From JAAZNO01 sp012798275 (GTDB lineage: Bacteria; Chloroflexota; Anaerolineae; B4-G1; SLSP01), in contig DAOPQD010000003.1 in the NCBI GenBank assembly GCA_035347995.1, forward strand, positions 1 through 64,000: a stretch of DNA of 64,000 nt. The letters are read 5' to 3'. The notes under the pieces are model-generated. The model was not told the DNA's origin, searched no databases, and was given only the letters and a program-made list of their open reading frames with translations. The translations under genes were made by a program, and so were the position numbers. This document shows positions 45,482-55,095 of the stretch, piece by piece; within the stretch, counting starts at the first letter, position 1; each line of letters starts with the position of its first letter.

Positions 45482-46465
45482 TCAAACTTTGCTAGCCACC
45501 AATGCCCAGAAGCCTTCATAGATTGGCACCAAAATACGAGATAATAGCGCAACAGCAATCGCTACTGGCCAGGGGATAGCGAAACTAAGGATATATGCCA
45601 AAGCTGCTTGACGAATCCCAAACCCCGCCAACGTGATTAAAGTAAACTGCCCCAAAGTACCAATCACTCCTGAAATAGTCCAAGCCCCAAACACAAACAG
45701 TAAATAATTAATGGCGACAGGATAAATACTTCGAGTTAACAAAAACACCATCGTCGCCCCGCCAGCCCAGACTCCCAAATAGTAAATACACCAAACTACT
45801 ACATCCTTGGAGCTAAGCTGCAAGGTGATGGGGGGGCGCTTAAGCCGACCCAGCCCCCAATTTGCAAGCTGGACAAGCCAGTTAGGATAGAAAAGCAGTA
45901 AGATTAGCGGGATAGCCAATAAGCCTAACCATGGAGATTCTCGTAAAATGGTCCAAAATGGCCCAACGGCAGAAAAAACGAAACTGAACAAGAAACCACT
46001 AAAAATGTAAATTAACACCTCAATGCCCAATGCCATTCCTGTCAATGTTTTAGCAATCCCCAAAGCCTCGTAACCTAAAACTCGAGCACCAATATACCAA
46101 ACCGGGCTAGGCAATCGCTTGGCAACGGTAGTCATACAATAAATACGGAAATGAGTGCGCAAAGACCAGAGGTCAACTAATCGACCCATAATAGAGCGCC
46201 AACAAAGCACAGCAAAAGCCATGGCACAAGCATATGCAAAAAACGAAAGTAGCAAACTCCAATACTCAAAATGCCAGGGATAACTCCTGATTTCTTCCCA
46301 GTTACGCAAAACCTGTAAAGCAATCACTCCTAAAACTAACAATGTAAATCCATACTGAAACCATTTATTTTTTTCAGCTTTAGGATTTACCAGTGCCATA
46401 CTAGTCTTCTCAAGCGCTTGCTTTATCACAGATAGTATTCGGGTTCCAATTGCACGCAAATTCAT
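45482..46465 (-). CDS. Flippase-like integral membrane protein (LPG-synthase TM family)
   Basis: A 327-residue protein with about eight membrane helices and the 'TTVAKRLPSPVWYIGARVLG' region and 'FGAWTISGVIGTLGQFTLIT' plus 'GFGIRQAALAYIL' typical of the lysylphosphatidylglycerol-synthase TM/UPF0104 family. In other bacteria members act as lipid flippases or glycosyltransferase partners. Its ATG overlaps the stop of the upstream GT39-like gene (ATGA), so they are cotranslated. A role in moving lipid-linked sugars is inferred. Confidence 0.78.
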   Translation of the reverse strand: MNLRAIGTRILSVIKQALEKTSMALVNPKAEKNKWFQYGFTLLVLGVIALQVLRNWEEIRSYPWHFEYWSLLLSFFAYACAMAFAVLCWRSIMGRLVDLWSLRTHFRIYCMTTVAKRLPSPVWYIGARVLGYEALGIAKTLTGMALGIEVLIYIFSGFLFSFVFSAVGPFWTILRESPWLGLLAIPLILLLFYPNWLVQLANWGLGRLKRPPITLQLSSKDVVVWCIYYLGVWAGGATMVFLLTRSIYPVAINYLLFVFGAWTISGVIGTLGQFTLITLAGFGIRQAALAYILSFAIPWPVAIAVALLSRILVPIYEGFWALVASKV

Positions 46466-48471
46466 TGAATATCCTTCTTTAGTTCATAAAATTGAATTCC
46501 ATTAGCCTCAAACAATAATACGCAATGATCATGTAACAGCTGCTCCCACAACTGGGTGATATGGTCCCAATGTTGAATGTAGGTATATACACGTGATGGA
46601 TTATACAACACAAATCCAATACGATGTTCTTGTAACCACGAGCGCAACTCGATTACTGAATCAAACTGCTCCATCCTGAAATAGCGCTGGCTCACAGGGT
46701 TTGCCCAGATATACTGAGATTCCAGATAATATCCCCGCGGTTCCCAAGGGGCAAGGATCACTTGCAAATCATCTGGGACTACCTGATTAGCATACACAAC
46801 CACCGGGTATATGTTTAGATTATTCAAGAGATATTCTTCACGTGATTGGTCACCAGTTAAATATGGAAGCGCAGTAATAAAACGCGTTTGCCTAACCGAA
46901 GAGAACAAAATGGTCTGAGAGAACAAATATACCAACAATAGTACATTAAATACTATGTTTTTCCACGAACATCGTTCAAAAATCACGCCCACTCCCACTG
47001 CTGACAAAAGAGCTAGCAATGGAACAATAGGCATCATAAAACGCGCTTGATGTGTCGTAAAAAACCATAGTATGTAAAACCCAAGGCAAATGCTCCCCAA
47101 TAGGGAGATAGCATAACGATGGGTTTTCTCTCTAAAATATACCCCAATGGTAAAAGGCAAAACGGCTAATAATAACGGCCCGAGCTGATAACGTCCCCCA
47201 AATTTAGTGGGATCTATTGTTAGATACCAAGGTAAACGCAACCAATTGATTAATGACCATGGCCAGTTAGGCAATCGCACAAAGTCAGTCAAATACCTGA
47301 CCCCAAGTTCGTCCCAATCACGCCCCCCAAAATATTGTAGTGCCGCCGGCCAAAAAGGGTTTCCTGTCTGGATCCAAGTTTTCAGATACCATGGTGCAAC
47401 CACCATAAAGCTGATCCCACCAAAAATCAAGAAATGCTTCAGCACTTGCAATTTTCCTAGCCGTCGGACGTACAAATCGTTAAGAGCAATAATGCACCCT
47501 AAAAGAAGCGCCACATAGGCGCCGTTCAATTTTGTAGCAGCTACTGAACCAGCAAAGAACGCAGCACAAAAAAGCCATGCCATATTTCCAGTACTTAGCC
47601 AGCGCCACAACGCATAAATTGAAAGCAGCGTGTAAAACGCCAAAGCCGTTTCAATCAGGGCTGTTCCTGCAAGCACCTCCACCATCGGTATAGTCGAGTA
47701 AATGGCAGCTGCACTCCACCCCGCGCGAACTCCCCACAGCCTTTTCGCCAAAGCAAAAAGTACGAGGAGTGTGAGGAAGTGCATTCCCCATGTAATCATG
47801 TGCGCCGCCAGATCCGAACCAAGAATCAGGGTTACCAGAAATAACATCTCCGTGGCTAATGGCCAATTCGAATACACAATATATGGGATATAGATTAACG
47901 TATGACTTTGTGCATAAAGCTTAGGAATCGCTAAATGATAGGCGATTTCATCGGTTTCAACAGGCGGCACCAGAACATTAGTTGCAAGAATATAAATCAA
48001 CGAAAGCAAGATAACCAATAAAAAACCAAAATTCAAAGGGTCAAGCACATCAAATTTTGAGAACCCGAGATAGGGGAGACGCAACCAACGCCGCTTGACT
48101 ACACCATCAAGAAGAGCTAATATACCGACCGTTAGTAATATAACGACGACCCCAATTACATACCCCTTAAACACGCCAATAAGTAGCATCAAGCTAGACA
48201 TAAGGCTTAACCCAATGCCCAAAGATAAAACCCCAAATTCCCAAAATGATTCTGTCAAATGTAATAAGCGCTCAACTATTTGCCCCCCCAATCCCCAAGC
48301 AGCCAGCATTACACCCAGAAAGACTACTGTAGGGAAAACCAGCAGGTTTAAGGAAGCCCAAACACCTCGAACAAAGCCCAAGAAATTCAAACCGCGGAAG
48401 GCGGAAAAAACTGCTATTGCCCATGATAGCAGTAGAATATCCTTAAAAATTCGCAATAATTTTACATGCAT
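46462..48471 (-). CDS. GT39-like multispanning glycosyltransferase
   Basis: A 669-residue protein from ATG 48471. About 12-13 membrane helices; 'VPPVETDEIAYHLAIPKLYA' after helix 5 is the acidic GT-C motif, and 'IYIPYIVYSNWPLATEMLFL' follows it. The C-terminal 120 residues are soluble ('DDLQVILAPWEPRGYYLESQ'). It probably uses polyprenyl-phosphate sugars outside the membrane. It overlaps the flippase-like gene by four bases and begins 1.1 kb from the divergent GT2 gene. Confidence 0.78.
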   Translation of the reverse strand: MHVKLLRIFKDILLLSWAIAVFSAFRGLNFLGFVRGVWASLNLLVFPTVVFLGVMLAAWGLGGQIVERLLHLTESFWEFGVLSLGIGLSLMSSLMLLIGVFKGYVIGVVVILLTVGILALLDGVVKRRWLRLPYLGFSKFDVLDPLNFGFLLVILLSLIYILATNVLVPPVETDEIAYHLAIPKLYAQSHTLIYIPYIVYSNWPLATEMLFLVTLILGSDLAAHMITWGMHFLTLLVLFALAKRLWGVRAGWSAAAIYSTIPMVEVLAGTALIETALAFYTLLSIYALWRWLSTGNMAWLFCAAFFAGSVAATKLNGAYVALLLGCIIALNDLYVRRLGKLQVLKHFLIFGGISFMVVAPWYLKTWIQTGNPFWPAALQYFGGRDWDELGVRYLTDFVRLPNWPWSLINWLRLPWYLTIDPTKFGGRYQLGPLLLAVLPFTIGVYFREKTHRYAISLLGSICLGFYILWFFTTHQARFMMPIVPLLALLSAVGVGVIFERCSWKNIVFNVLLLVYLFSQTILFSSVRQTRFITALPYLTGDQSREEYLLNNLNIYPVVVYANQVVPDDLQVILAPWEPRGYYLESQYIWANPVSQRYFRMEQFDSVIELRSWLQEHRIGFVLYNPSRVYTYIQHWDHITQLWEQLLHDHCVLLFEANGIQFYELKKDIQ

Positions 48472-48594
48472 AATTACATGTCACCATACGCTATTAGATT
48501 CAAAGAAATCCACATTGTAAAAAATATCTAGAGATGAAAGACTGGCACCATGAGGCAATAATTCCAGGCACATGGATTTTGCAGAATTTCAGCA

Positions 48595-49575
48595 TCAGCC
48601 AGATCCAGACTTGCTCTTATGACGTTCCAGACGAATAATAGCGATGCCCTCCGATAAACCCTGACAATAAGCTGCAATTAACTTCCACTCGCCATGCACA
48701 GCGTCACCAAAAATAGCCAATAGTGCCGTTAGAAACAAATAAAGCAAGGTAAAAAGAGGATGCGGCCCATGTTGATGGCGACAATAGAAGATCACGCGAT
48801 TGCGTGCTTTGACTTGTCGAATTTTCACAGGAATTCGTCGAGCACTAGTAGCCGACTTGTGCCACAAACGTGCCTTTCCTGCAGTCAAAATCATATAACC
48901 TGCATCTCGAACCCGACGGCATAGATCTGCGTCCTCATAATACATAAAAAAATTCTCATCAAACGCGCCGACGTCACGAATTACATCCGCACGGATCAAC
49001 ATACCACACCCAGAAACATAATCCACTTGAAAGGTGCTCTCATATTTGTCACTGTCCAGACGATTGTGAGCAATATGTAATGGTATGGGACTCCACGAAT
49101 AGATACGATCACCAACGCTATAAATGCGCTGCGGCTGGGCATAATGGAGAACTTTAGGGGCAATAATGCCAGCCCTCCGGTTTTCCATAGCTGCGCGGAC
49201 CAGTTCTTGAAGCATTCCTGGTTCAGCCCAGGTGTCATTATTCAAAACCAGGATAAAATCTGCTCTTTGCTCCAGGGCCCAAACTATGCCTTGGTTCACC
49301 GCTCGGGCGTAGCCCTCATTGTCCTGATTTCGAATCAAATGAACATAGGGATAAAGCGCCTTAATAGCAATAGCTGAATCGTCTACGGATGCATTATCAA
49401 CCACTACGATTTGTAAAGAATCATAGTTCTGCTTGGTAAGTGATTCCAAACATTCAAGTAAGTCATCTTTGAGATTCCAATGGGGAATCACACAATAGAC
49501 TTGCGGCTCAGGCTGTTTTTGGACAGTTAATGCGTCAGTGTTATAATCACACCAAACAAGTTCTGAGGTCATCAT
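48595..49575 (-). CDS. GT2 family glycosyltransferase, rhamnosyltransferase-like
   Basis: A 326-residue protein. The GT-A domain starts at 'VYCVIPHWNLKDDLLECLES', with 'IVVVDNASVDDSAIAIKA', 'LVLNNDTWAEPGMLQELVRA' (metal/nucleotide DxD-like NND), and 'FFMYYEDADLCRRVRDAGY' (ED base motif). This pattern is that of WbbL-type rhamnosyltransferases. A C-terminal hydrophobic stretch ('LLYLFLTALLAIFG') suggests membrane contact. The start ATG (49575, or the next at 49572) overlaps the start codon of the divergent gene at 49574. Confidence 0.87.
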   Translation of the reverse strand: MMTSELVWCDYNTDALTVQKQPEPQVYCVIPHWNLKDDLLECLESLTKQNYDSLQIVVVDNASVDDSAIAIKALYPYVHLIRNQDNEGYARAVNQGIVWALEQRADFILVLNNDTWAEPGMLQELVRAAMENRRAGIIAPKVLHYAQPQRIYSVGDRIYSWSPIPLHIAHNRLDSDKYESTFQVDYVSGCGMLIRADVIRDVGAFDENFFMYYEDADLCRRVRDAGYMILTAGKARLWHKSATSARRIPVKIRQVKARNRVIFYCRHQHGPHPLFTLLYLFLTALLAIFGDAVHGEWKLIAAYCQGLSEGIAIIRLERHKSKSGSG

Positions 49576-50635
49576 GCGGATTCTTTTCACCTGCGGGCGC
49601 GAACCTACGTACCCAAGAAATGCACTTCTACTGAAGATGCTTAAACAACGCTATGACGTTATTGAAATCACCGAAACCTCTCAATCGCTGTCACTACGTT
49701 ATGCCCGAGTAGGCTGGAAATTATTGACCAATCACATCCCCTATGATATAGCTTTTGTAGGTTTTCTGGGTCACCCCTTGATGTTACTGGTCCCTTATAT
49801 CATCAAAAGGCCAGTTATATTTGATATGTTCGTGTCTTTTTATGACACCCTCTGTCTTGATCGGGCCTGGATTTCCCCCCGATCCATAGCAGGTAAGTTA
49901 GCATTGTGGTTGGACAAAACGGCTCTCAGAAATTCCTCCAAAACCCTAATAGACACTCGTACGCATGGTAATTACATCGCCAAGATTTTGGATTGGCCAG
50001 CACAACAATTTACCCCATTGTTTGTCGGATGCGATGATTCTATTTTCTTCCCTCGAAATATTCCCAAAGTAACCGCACAATATATTAATGTATTATACTA
50101 TAGCTCGTATTTACCACTCCACGGCACGGAAATAATACTCCGTGCAGCAAATCGCCTAAAATCTTATCCGCAGATCCGCTTCAAATTCATCGGAGGAGGC
50201 AGCCAAATCCGAAATGCATATCAGCTCGCCCAAAAATTACAACTCACAAATGTAGAATTTTTCCCCCCTGTTCCTCTCTCGGGTTTGCCCATTGAAATTG
50301 CAACCGCCGATATTTGCCTTGGAGGCCACTTTTCCACAATACCTAAAGCGGCAAATGTAATCGCTGGGAAGACCTTTCAGTGTCTTGCGATGGGTAAAGC
50401 CACCATTGTAGGAGATAATCCTGCGAATCGCGAATTACTGACGCCTCAATATGATGCACTGTTTTGCCCCATGGGAAATGAGGTTGCACTAGCAGATGCA
50501 ATCTTAACTCTAGCCAAAGATGATCAGTTACGTGCCTATCTGGGAAACAATGCTCTCCAAACCTTTCAAGAACATGCAAGCATAAACGCTCTTCAACCAC
50601 AACTATATCACATCATTGAAACAATATCAGTTTAG
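49574..50635 (+). CDS. GT4-like (GT-B) glycosyltransferase
   Basis: A 353-residue protein; ATG 49574 follows GAGGTC. N-terminus 'RILFTCGREPTYPRNALLLK' and the C-terminal sugar-nucleotide domain ('FKFIGGGSQIRNAYQLAQKL', 'ADICLGGHFSTIPKAANVIA', 'GKTFQCLAMGKATIVGDNPA', 'NRELLTPQYDALFCPMGNEV') fit GT4. It is the only gene on the plus strand in this glycan region and converges on the gene ending at 50642, six bases away. Confidence 0.85.
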   Translation: MRILFTCGREPTYPRNALLLKMLKQRYDVIEITETSQSLSLRYARVGWKLLTNHIPYDIAFVGFLGHPLMLLVPYIIKRPVIFDMFVSFYDTLCLDRAWISPRSIAGKLALWLDKTALRNSSKTLIDTRTHGNYIAKILDWPAQQFTPLFVGCDDSIFFPRNIPKVTAQYINVLYYSSYLPLHGTEIILRAANRLKSYPQIRFKFIGGGSQIRNAYQLAQKLQLTNVEFFPPVPLSGLPIEIATADICLGGHFSTIPKAANVIAGKTFQCLAMGKATIVGDNPANRELLTPQYDALFCPMGNEVALADAILTLAKDDQLRAYLGNNALQTFQEHASINALQPQLYHIIETISV

Positions 50636-50641
50636 ATACAA

Positions 50642-51826
50642 TCATCCATTCTCCATTACCGTCTGGTAAATCCCGTAAGTGCAGTCCATCATACGCTCGA
50701 TTGTATAGTTTTGTACCGTCTCAAACCCAGCTGATTGGAGGCGATGGCGCAAATCCTCATCCGCAAAAAGCCTGACTATTGAATCAGCCAAACCCTCAAT
50801 ATCGCCAGGTGAAATTAATAAGCCATTGTGTTCGTGTTGAATCAATTCAGGAATCCCGCCAACAGCAGTAGCGATTACTGGTAATCCCCTGGCCATAGCC
50901 TCCAAAAATGCCACTCCAAAAGCCTCAATGAGCGAAGGCATTACAAAGATATCGGATTCCAAATAAATATGATGTAGAACTTCCTGTGAACACCATCCCC
51001 AGAAACGAAAGTTGTCCAATACACCATTCTTAGCGCACATCGATTTCAAATGTGGCACAGCTTTATCATCACCGACTACCCAAAACTCAATATCAGGTAT
51101 CATTGAAATGACGCGAGAGGCAGCGGCTATAAGTGTAGGCAAGCCCTTACGCTGCATATTTCCACCCACAAACAATACTCGTGGAGGGTGGGTGGTGTCT
51201 GAACGATTTTGAATAGAAGCACTTTCAGAGTCCGGCAATTCAATGCTTTTATAACATACAAAGACTCGCTCCGGTGCAAGAAGGTATTTCGACATAAGCA
51301 CCCGAGCAGTATATTGGCTATTAGCAATTAGACCCTGCACACGAGGATATGCAGATGCTTCGCAGAACTTTGCCAGACGATAGTATGCCCATCGCATAAG
51401 CCAATCATTATAATAAGGGCGATAATCTTTAGGCTTGCCAACCTCAGCTGCATACGTATCATTCACATTGCCGATAAGAGGGGCCGTGGTATAAGTAAAT
51501 AGCGACTCACGAGCATCTGTGAAATGAATTACGTCAAATTTCAAATTACGTTCCAGATCTTGCAAACATCGCGAAAAATTCCATGAGAGCGTAAACCAAC
51601 GGGCCTGCGTTGCAGCAAATAAAGGACGGGGCACCGTGACGAGCGCAAAGGGGAGCTCTTTTGGCAATAACTTATAGTTTTGCCCAGGAGTGATGACGGT
51701 GACTTTATGGCCATCAGCCAGCAAATGAGATATCAAGTTGGTAGCATGTAACCCAATGCCGCTAATGATATGCTCATACTGCTGCGTCACGACACAAACA
51801 GAAAGGCTAGTTCCTCGTGCATGCAT
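50642..51826 (-). CDS. GT4 family glycosyltransferase
   Basis: A 394-residue protein from ATG 51826. 'CVVTQQYEHIISGIGLHATN' is the acceptor-binding loop; 'FVGGNMQRKGLPTLIAA', 'FWGWCSQEVLHHIYLESDIF' and 'EAFGVAFLEAMARGLPVIAT' (E-x7-E motif) followed by 'GGIPELIQHEHNGLLISPGD' are classic GT4. It is the last gene of the leftward glycan operon from the right edge; gap to the upstream gene is 38 bases. Confidence 0.9.
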   Translation of the reverse strand: MHARGTSLSVCVVTQQYEHIISGIGLHATNLISHLLADGHKVTVITPGQNYKLLPKELPFALVTVPRPLFAATQARWFTLSWNFSRCLQDLERNLKFDVIHFTDARESLFTYTTAPLIGNVNDTYAAEVGKPKDYRPYYNDWLMRWAYYRLAKFCEASAYPRVQGLIANSQYTARVLMSKYLLAPERVFVCYKSIELPDSESASIQNRSDTTHPPRVLFVGGNMQRKGLPTLIAAASRVISMIPDIEFWVVGDDKAVPHLKSMCAKNGVLDNFRFWGWCSQEVLHHIYLESDIFVMPSLIEAFGVAFLEAMARGLPVIATAVGGIPELIQHEHNGLLISPGDIEGLADSIVRLFADEDLRHRLQSAGFETVQNYTIERMMDCTYGIYQTVMENG

Positions 51827-51864
51827 GTTGCAGTTGGTCCCCGCTCCAAATACTCCACGCCCAC

Positions 51865-53754
51865 TTAATACTGTACCTCAAGGATTGTCACCCTTTCGTT
51901 ACGATAAACTGGTTTGAATTTCCCAGAATCGATCAATCTCTGAGCATCCAACCCCGCACCAGAAAAATCGCCCTTTGCGCCAATATAAACGTAATCAATG
52001 TCATATCGCTTAAATGTCTCAAGAGCAAAATCTGTTGTTCCTGCCTCTTCAGCAGCCTGAGACATAGTGATTACAGCAGCCTGATACTCCGCGGATGCCA
52101 ACGAATTCAACATACATCCCGCTGTAGTCTTGCGGTCCGTGAAATAAGGGATCCAATAGCCAGCGTCTGTTCCATGTGGCGATTGTGGCAACCAGAAATA
52201 GGTGTTAATAGCAAAACGTGCTTCAGAGGGTGTGTTGGCATTGATCCATCTCATGGCCTCAACATCATCAGGGGTAACAAAATAGCGATATGGTTCAATC
52301 TCAACTACCCTGATATTCCCGCCTATAAAACCACACAGCAATAGCAACAAGACCAAGGAATATTCACCCCTCATGAACACCCTTTGCAAAAACGCACACA
52401 ATAGATCTGCACCGACCCCGATGATCACCCCTAGAGGCAAATAAAGCATGATCAAAACTGCCCCTAGATTCGTGAAATTCAATAGGCGAACCTTGAGGAA
52501 ATATGCGCTTCCCACAAAAATCAAAAGCGCGCACCAAACCAGCATCCATAAAATCAGTTTTTCACGCTTCCAAACAAGGCCCCAAATAGCACTTAATCCG
52601 GCAAGTAATAATAACCAAGGCTTTGCAACCAAAGCCGGCACACTTTCCCAACCAAACTCATAATAATCTTGACTACTTTGTCCAGCATCGTTTACCACAA
52701 CTGGTTGAGGCTCGCCAGTCCGCGTTGAAATATAAACTCGCAGCGCGGGAAAAAGAACCGGGGTAATCAATACCAGGAAAATCACTGCAATTATCACCCC
52801 TGTGCCAATCAATCGAAGGCGTGTTTTCTGTTCCCGTCCAGCCACAAAGGTCGCCAGGAATCCGATAAAGACCAAGATGAGATAAAAGGCAACCACCCGG
52901 AAATGCAATAGGAATACACCAACTGACAACAAAGCGGTAATGATAGCGAGCCAACAGAAGTCAATAATCTCGTCGCGGCGAAAATTTTCGGCGACTCGCA
53001 GGGTATCCATCAATACTCCCCAAGCAATCAACATCACAGCTTGACTCGAGATCTGGGTGAATCTTCCCCAATTCACATAGAATGCCGGTTGATGTGCAAG
53101 TAACCCCACAGTCAAAAGGCCCACTAAAGCCCCCCACGGCTTATTGTTTCGGGCCAAGACAAAGTACACACCAATACCACATAAACCGTTTAAAACTTGG
53201 GCCGTCCACAACAATGCGGTATGCGCAGGCACTTGAGCTAACCATTGAACAGTCGCAGAAAAGGCGTACAGCCCCAAATGGTACTGATCCAAAGGTATAG
53301 GGAAATACGGCTCCAAAGATGTAGGTAAATGTCCTTGAACAGCTGTAAGCTGCGTCAAAAGTGTATGATGTAGCGAATCGGACCAGGCAGGGTAAGGCAA
53401 ATCACGAATTACCCACAAACGGGTAAAAATTGTCATGCCCAAAACTGTCAAAGCAGCCAACTCGAGATGATCAAAGGTTATAATTTCCTTCCAGGCATCA
53501 TGCAAACGCCACAAAATAACAAGTGCAAAGACCACCAATAATGCTCCCAACTTATAGGGACCAAGTGTGAATTTCGGGAGCAGAAACCGTAAAGAATAAA
53601 AGAAAATGGGATAGAATGATATACTTAATCCAATCGCGACAATCCAGCGTTGGAGCCCTTCCCACTTGCGCCAGGCATTACTCACAGCCAAAAAGGCCCA
53701 GCCAGGCAACAACAACATTCCACCAATGACTAACAAAAGTCTAACTGTATGCAT
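51865..53754 (-). CDS. Multispanning membrane protein, GT-C-like
   Basis: A 629-residue protein; ATG 53754 has GAGG nine bases upstream (TTG 53760 is the alternative). It has about 12 helices. After helix 4 'RDLPYPAWSDSLHHTLLTQL' and 'PIPLDQYHLGLYAFSATVQW' form the outer loop. The DE motif of typical GT39 enzymes is replaced by 'WSD', so activity is uncertain. The C-terminal part is soluble with 'VEAMRWINANTPSEARFAIN' and 'YFWLPQSPHGTDAGYWIPYF', as in related Chloroflexota proteins. It lies within the glycan operon. Confidence 0.75.
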   Translation of the reverse strand: MHTVRLLLVIGGMLLLPGWAFLAVSNAWRKWEGLQRWIVAIGLSISFYPIFFYSLRFLLPKFTLGPYKLGALLVVFALVILWRLHDAWKEIITFDHLELAALTVLGMTIFTRLWVIRDLPYPAWSDSLHHTLLTQLTAVQGHLPTSLEPYFPIPLDQYHLGLYAFSATVQWLAQVPAHTALLWTAQVLNGLCGIGVYFVLARNNKPWGALVGLLTVGLLAHQPAFYVNWGRFTQISSQAVMLIAWGVLMDTLRVAENFRRDEIIDFCWLAIITALLSVGVFLLHFRVVAFYLILVFIGFLATFVAGREQKTRLRLIGTGVIIAVIFLVLITPVLFPALRVYISTRTGEPQPVVVNDAGQSSQDYYEFGWESVPALVAKPWLLLLAGLSAIWGLVWKREKLILWMLVWCALLIFVGSAYFLKVRLLNFTNLGAVLIMLYLPLGVIIGVGADLLCAFLQRVFMRGEYSLVLLLLLCGFIGGNIRVVEIEPYRYFVTPDDVEAMRWINANTPSEARFAINTYFWLPQSPHGTDAGYWIPYFTDRKTTAGCMLNSLASAEYQAAVITMSQAAEEAGTTDFALETFKRYDIDYVYIGAKGDFSGAGLDAQRLIDSGKFKPVYRNERVTILEVQY

Positions 53755-53808
53755 TGACAATGCCTCGCAGAATTTACCAACCGAGTAGATTTACAAATAG
53801 CACCGCGT

Positions 53809-55083
53809 TCACATGGAATATGCTTCAGTAACCGCAGTATACAGACTAATCAAGCGTGCTGCATGTTCAGATATCAACATTGGAGGACTACAATTCTCCC
53901 CCAGGCGCGCCAATTCGGCAGGAGAGCTCGCTAAATGCATCAGGGATTCACGCCAGGCCTCAACATCAGCCGGCGGGACCAAAACACCATCCACGCCATC
54001 TCGCACTTTCTCAGTTAAAGCTCCCAAACGCGAAGCGATCACCGGCACACCCGCTGCATGGGCCTCTTGAATCACGACGGGTGAATTCTCATACCACAAG
54101 GAGGGGACCGCAAGGATGTCCGTCTCTGCTAATACTCTGCCGACTTCCGTATTCAAAATCGCCCCTTCAAACGCCGTATTCTCTGAATCTGCCCTGGAAC
54201 GCAATTGCGCCGCATAATCGGGAAAGATCTTAGGGTTCCCAAAAACACGCAAACGTATGCGCTGCGGCGGTAAACCGCGCATAGCTTCCACTAGAACATG
54301 CACCCCCTTTTGCCATGCCAGGGATCCTAAATAAGTGACCCGAAGTGCCTTGTCTGCGCGAGGTATCTTTGGGAAAGCACGAATGCGCGCCACATCAATT
54401 CCATTTTCCAACACAGTAAACCGGGCGGGTGAGAATCCCACTTTCAAATATTGGTTGCGCAAAAACTGAGAAGGAGAGACAAAATTCCCGATCCTGAGTG
54501 CGGCCTGTTTAACCATCCAATCACGCCATTGAAAGATCGGGGCCAAAACAGGGGAAATAGCCTTCACAATACCCAGACCTGCCCGTACGGTTGCACAGTG
54601 TGCACAATTAATTCCCCCTAATTTCCCCCTGCAGATTTCCCCTCCCGGCCAAAGCAATTGGGAATTAGCACAGCGGAACCAATAATCGTGTAATGTCAAC
54701 AACATGGACATGCCGGCCTTCTGCACAAGCTGCGGTAATCGCGTTGACAATAACATCAGATGTTGGAAATGCACTAAATCGGGCTGTGTTTCTGCCAGGA
54801 AATGCTGAAAAGACCGCTCGACATCGCGATTCAGAAATGTATCAAAGAAAAGGTGGGCTGGATCGGCCTGGGAAGCATCGAAAGCGCGCCCCACCCACCA
54901 CACGCGGAAGGGAGCAGTTTCCCGCCAACCCTCTCGAAAAATTGCACCGCTCGCCTCTTCCCGGTAAAAGACACTGACCTGATGGCCTTGTTCAGTGAGA
55001 GCGTGGGCAAGATTGTAAGTGTAAGTCTCGACTCCTCCCAATGAAGCGGGCGGAAATTTATGTGTGACTAGAGCGACTCTCAT
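53809..55083 (-). CDS. GT4 family glycosyltransferase
   Basis: A 424-residue protein; ATG 55083 gives 'MRVALVTHKFPPASLGGVET', the standard GT4 opening with GGxE acceptor loop. A Cys-rich insertion ('CANSQLLWPGGEICRGKLGG', 'INCAHCATVRAGLG') holds CxxC-like pairs, as in a subgroup of WcaI/Bme6-like enzymes. The donor domain has 'VTYLGSLAWQKGVHVLVEAM', 'VPSLWYENSPVVIQEAHAAG' (E-x7-E variant) and 'GALTEKVRDGVDGVLVPPAD'. It follows the GT2 gene by 12 bases. Confidence 0.9.
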   Translation of the reverse strand: MRVALVTHKFPPASLGGVETYTYNLAHALTEQGHQVSVFYREEASGAIFREGWRETAPFRVWWVGRAFDASQADPAHLFFDTFLNRDVERSFQHFLAETQPDLVHFQHLMLLSTRLPQLVQKAGMSMLLTLHDYWFRCANSQLLWPGGEICRGKLGGINCAHCATVRAGLGIVKAISPVLAPIFQWRDWMVKQAALRIGNFVSPSQFLRNQYLKVGFSPARFTVLENGIDVARIRAFPKIPRADKALRVTYLGSLAWQKGVHVLVEAMRGLPPQRIRLRVFGNPKIFPDYAAQLRSRADSENTAFEGAILNTEVGRVLAETDILAVPSLWYENSPVVIQEAHAAGVPVIASRLGALTEKVRDGVDGVLVPPADVEAWRESLMHLASSPAELARLGENCSPPMLISEHAARLISLYTAVTEAYSM

Positions 55084-55095
55084 CACTAGCACCCC

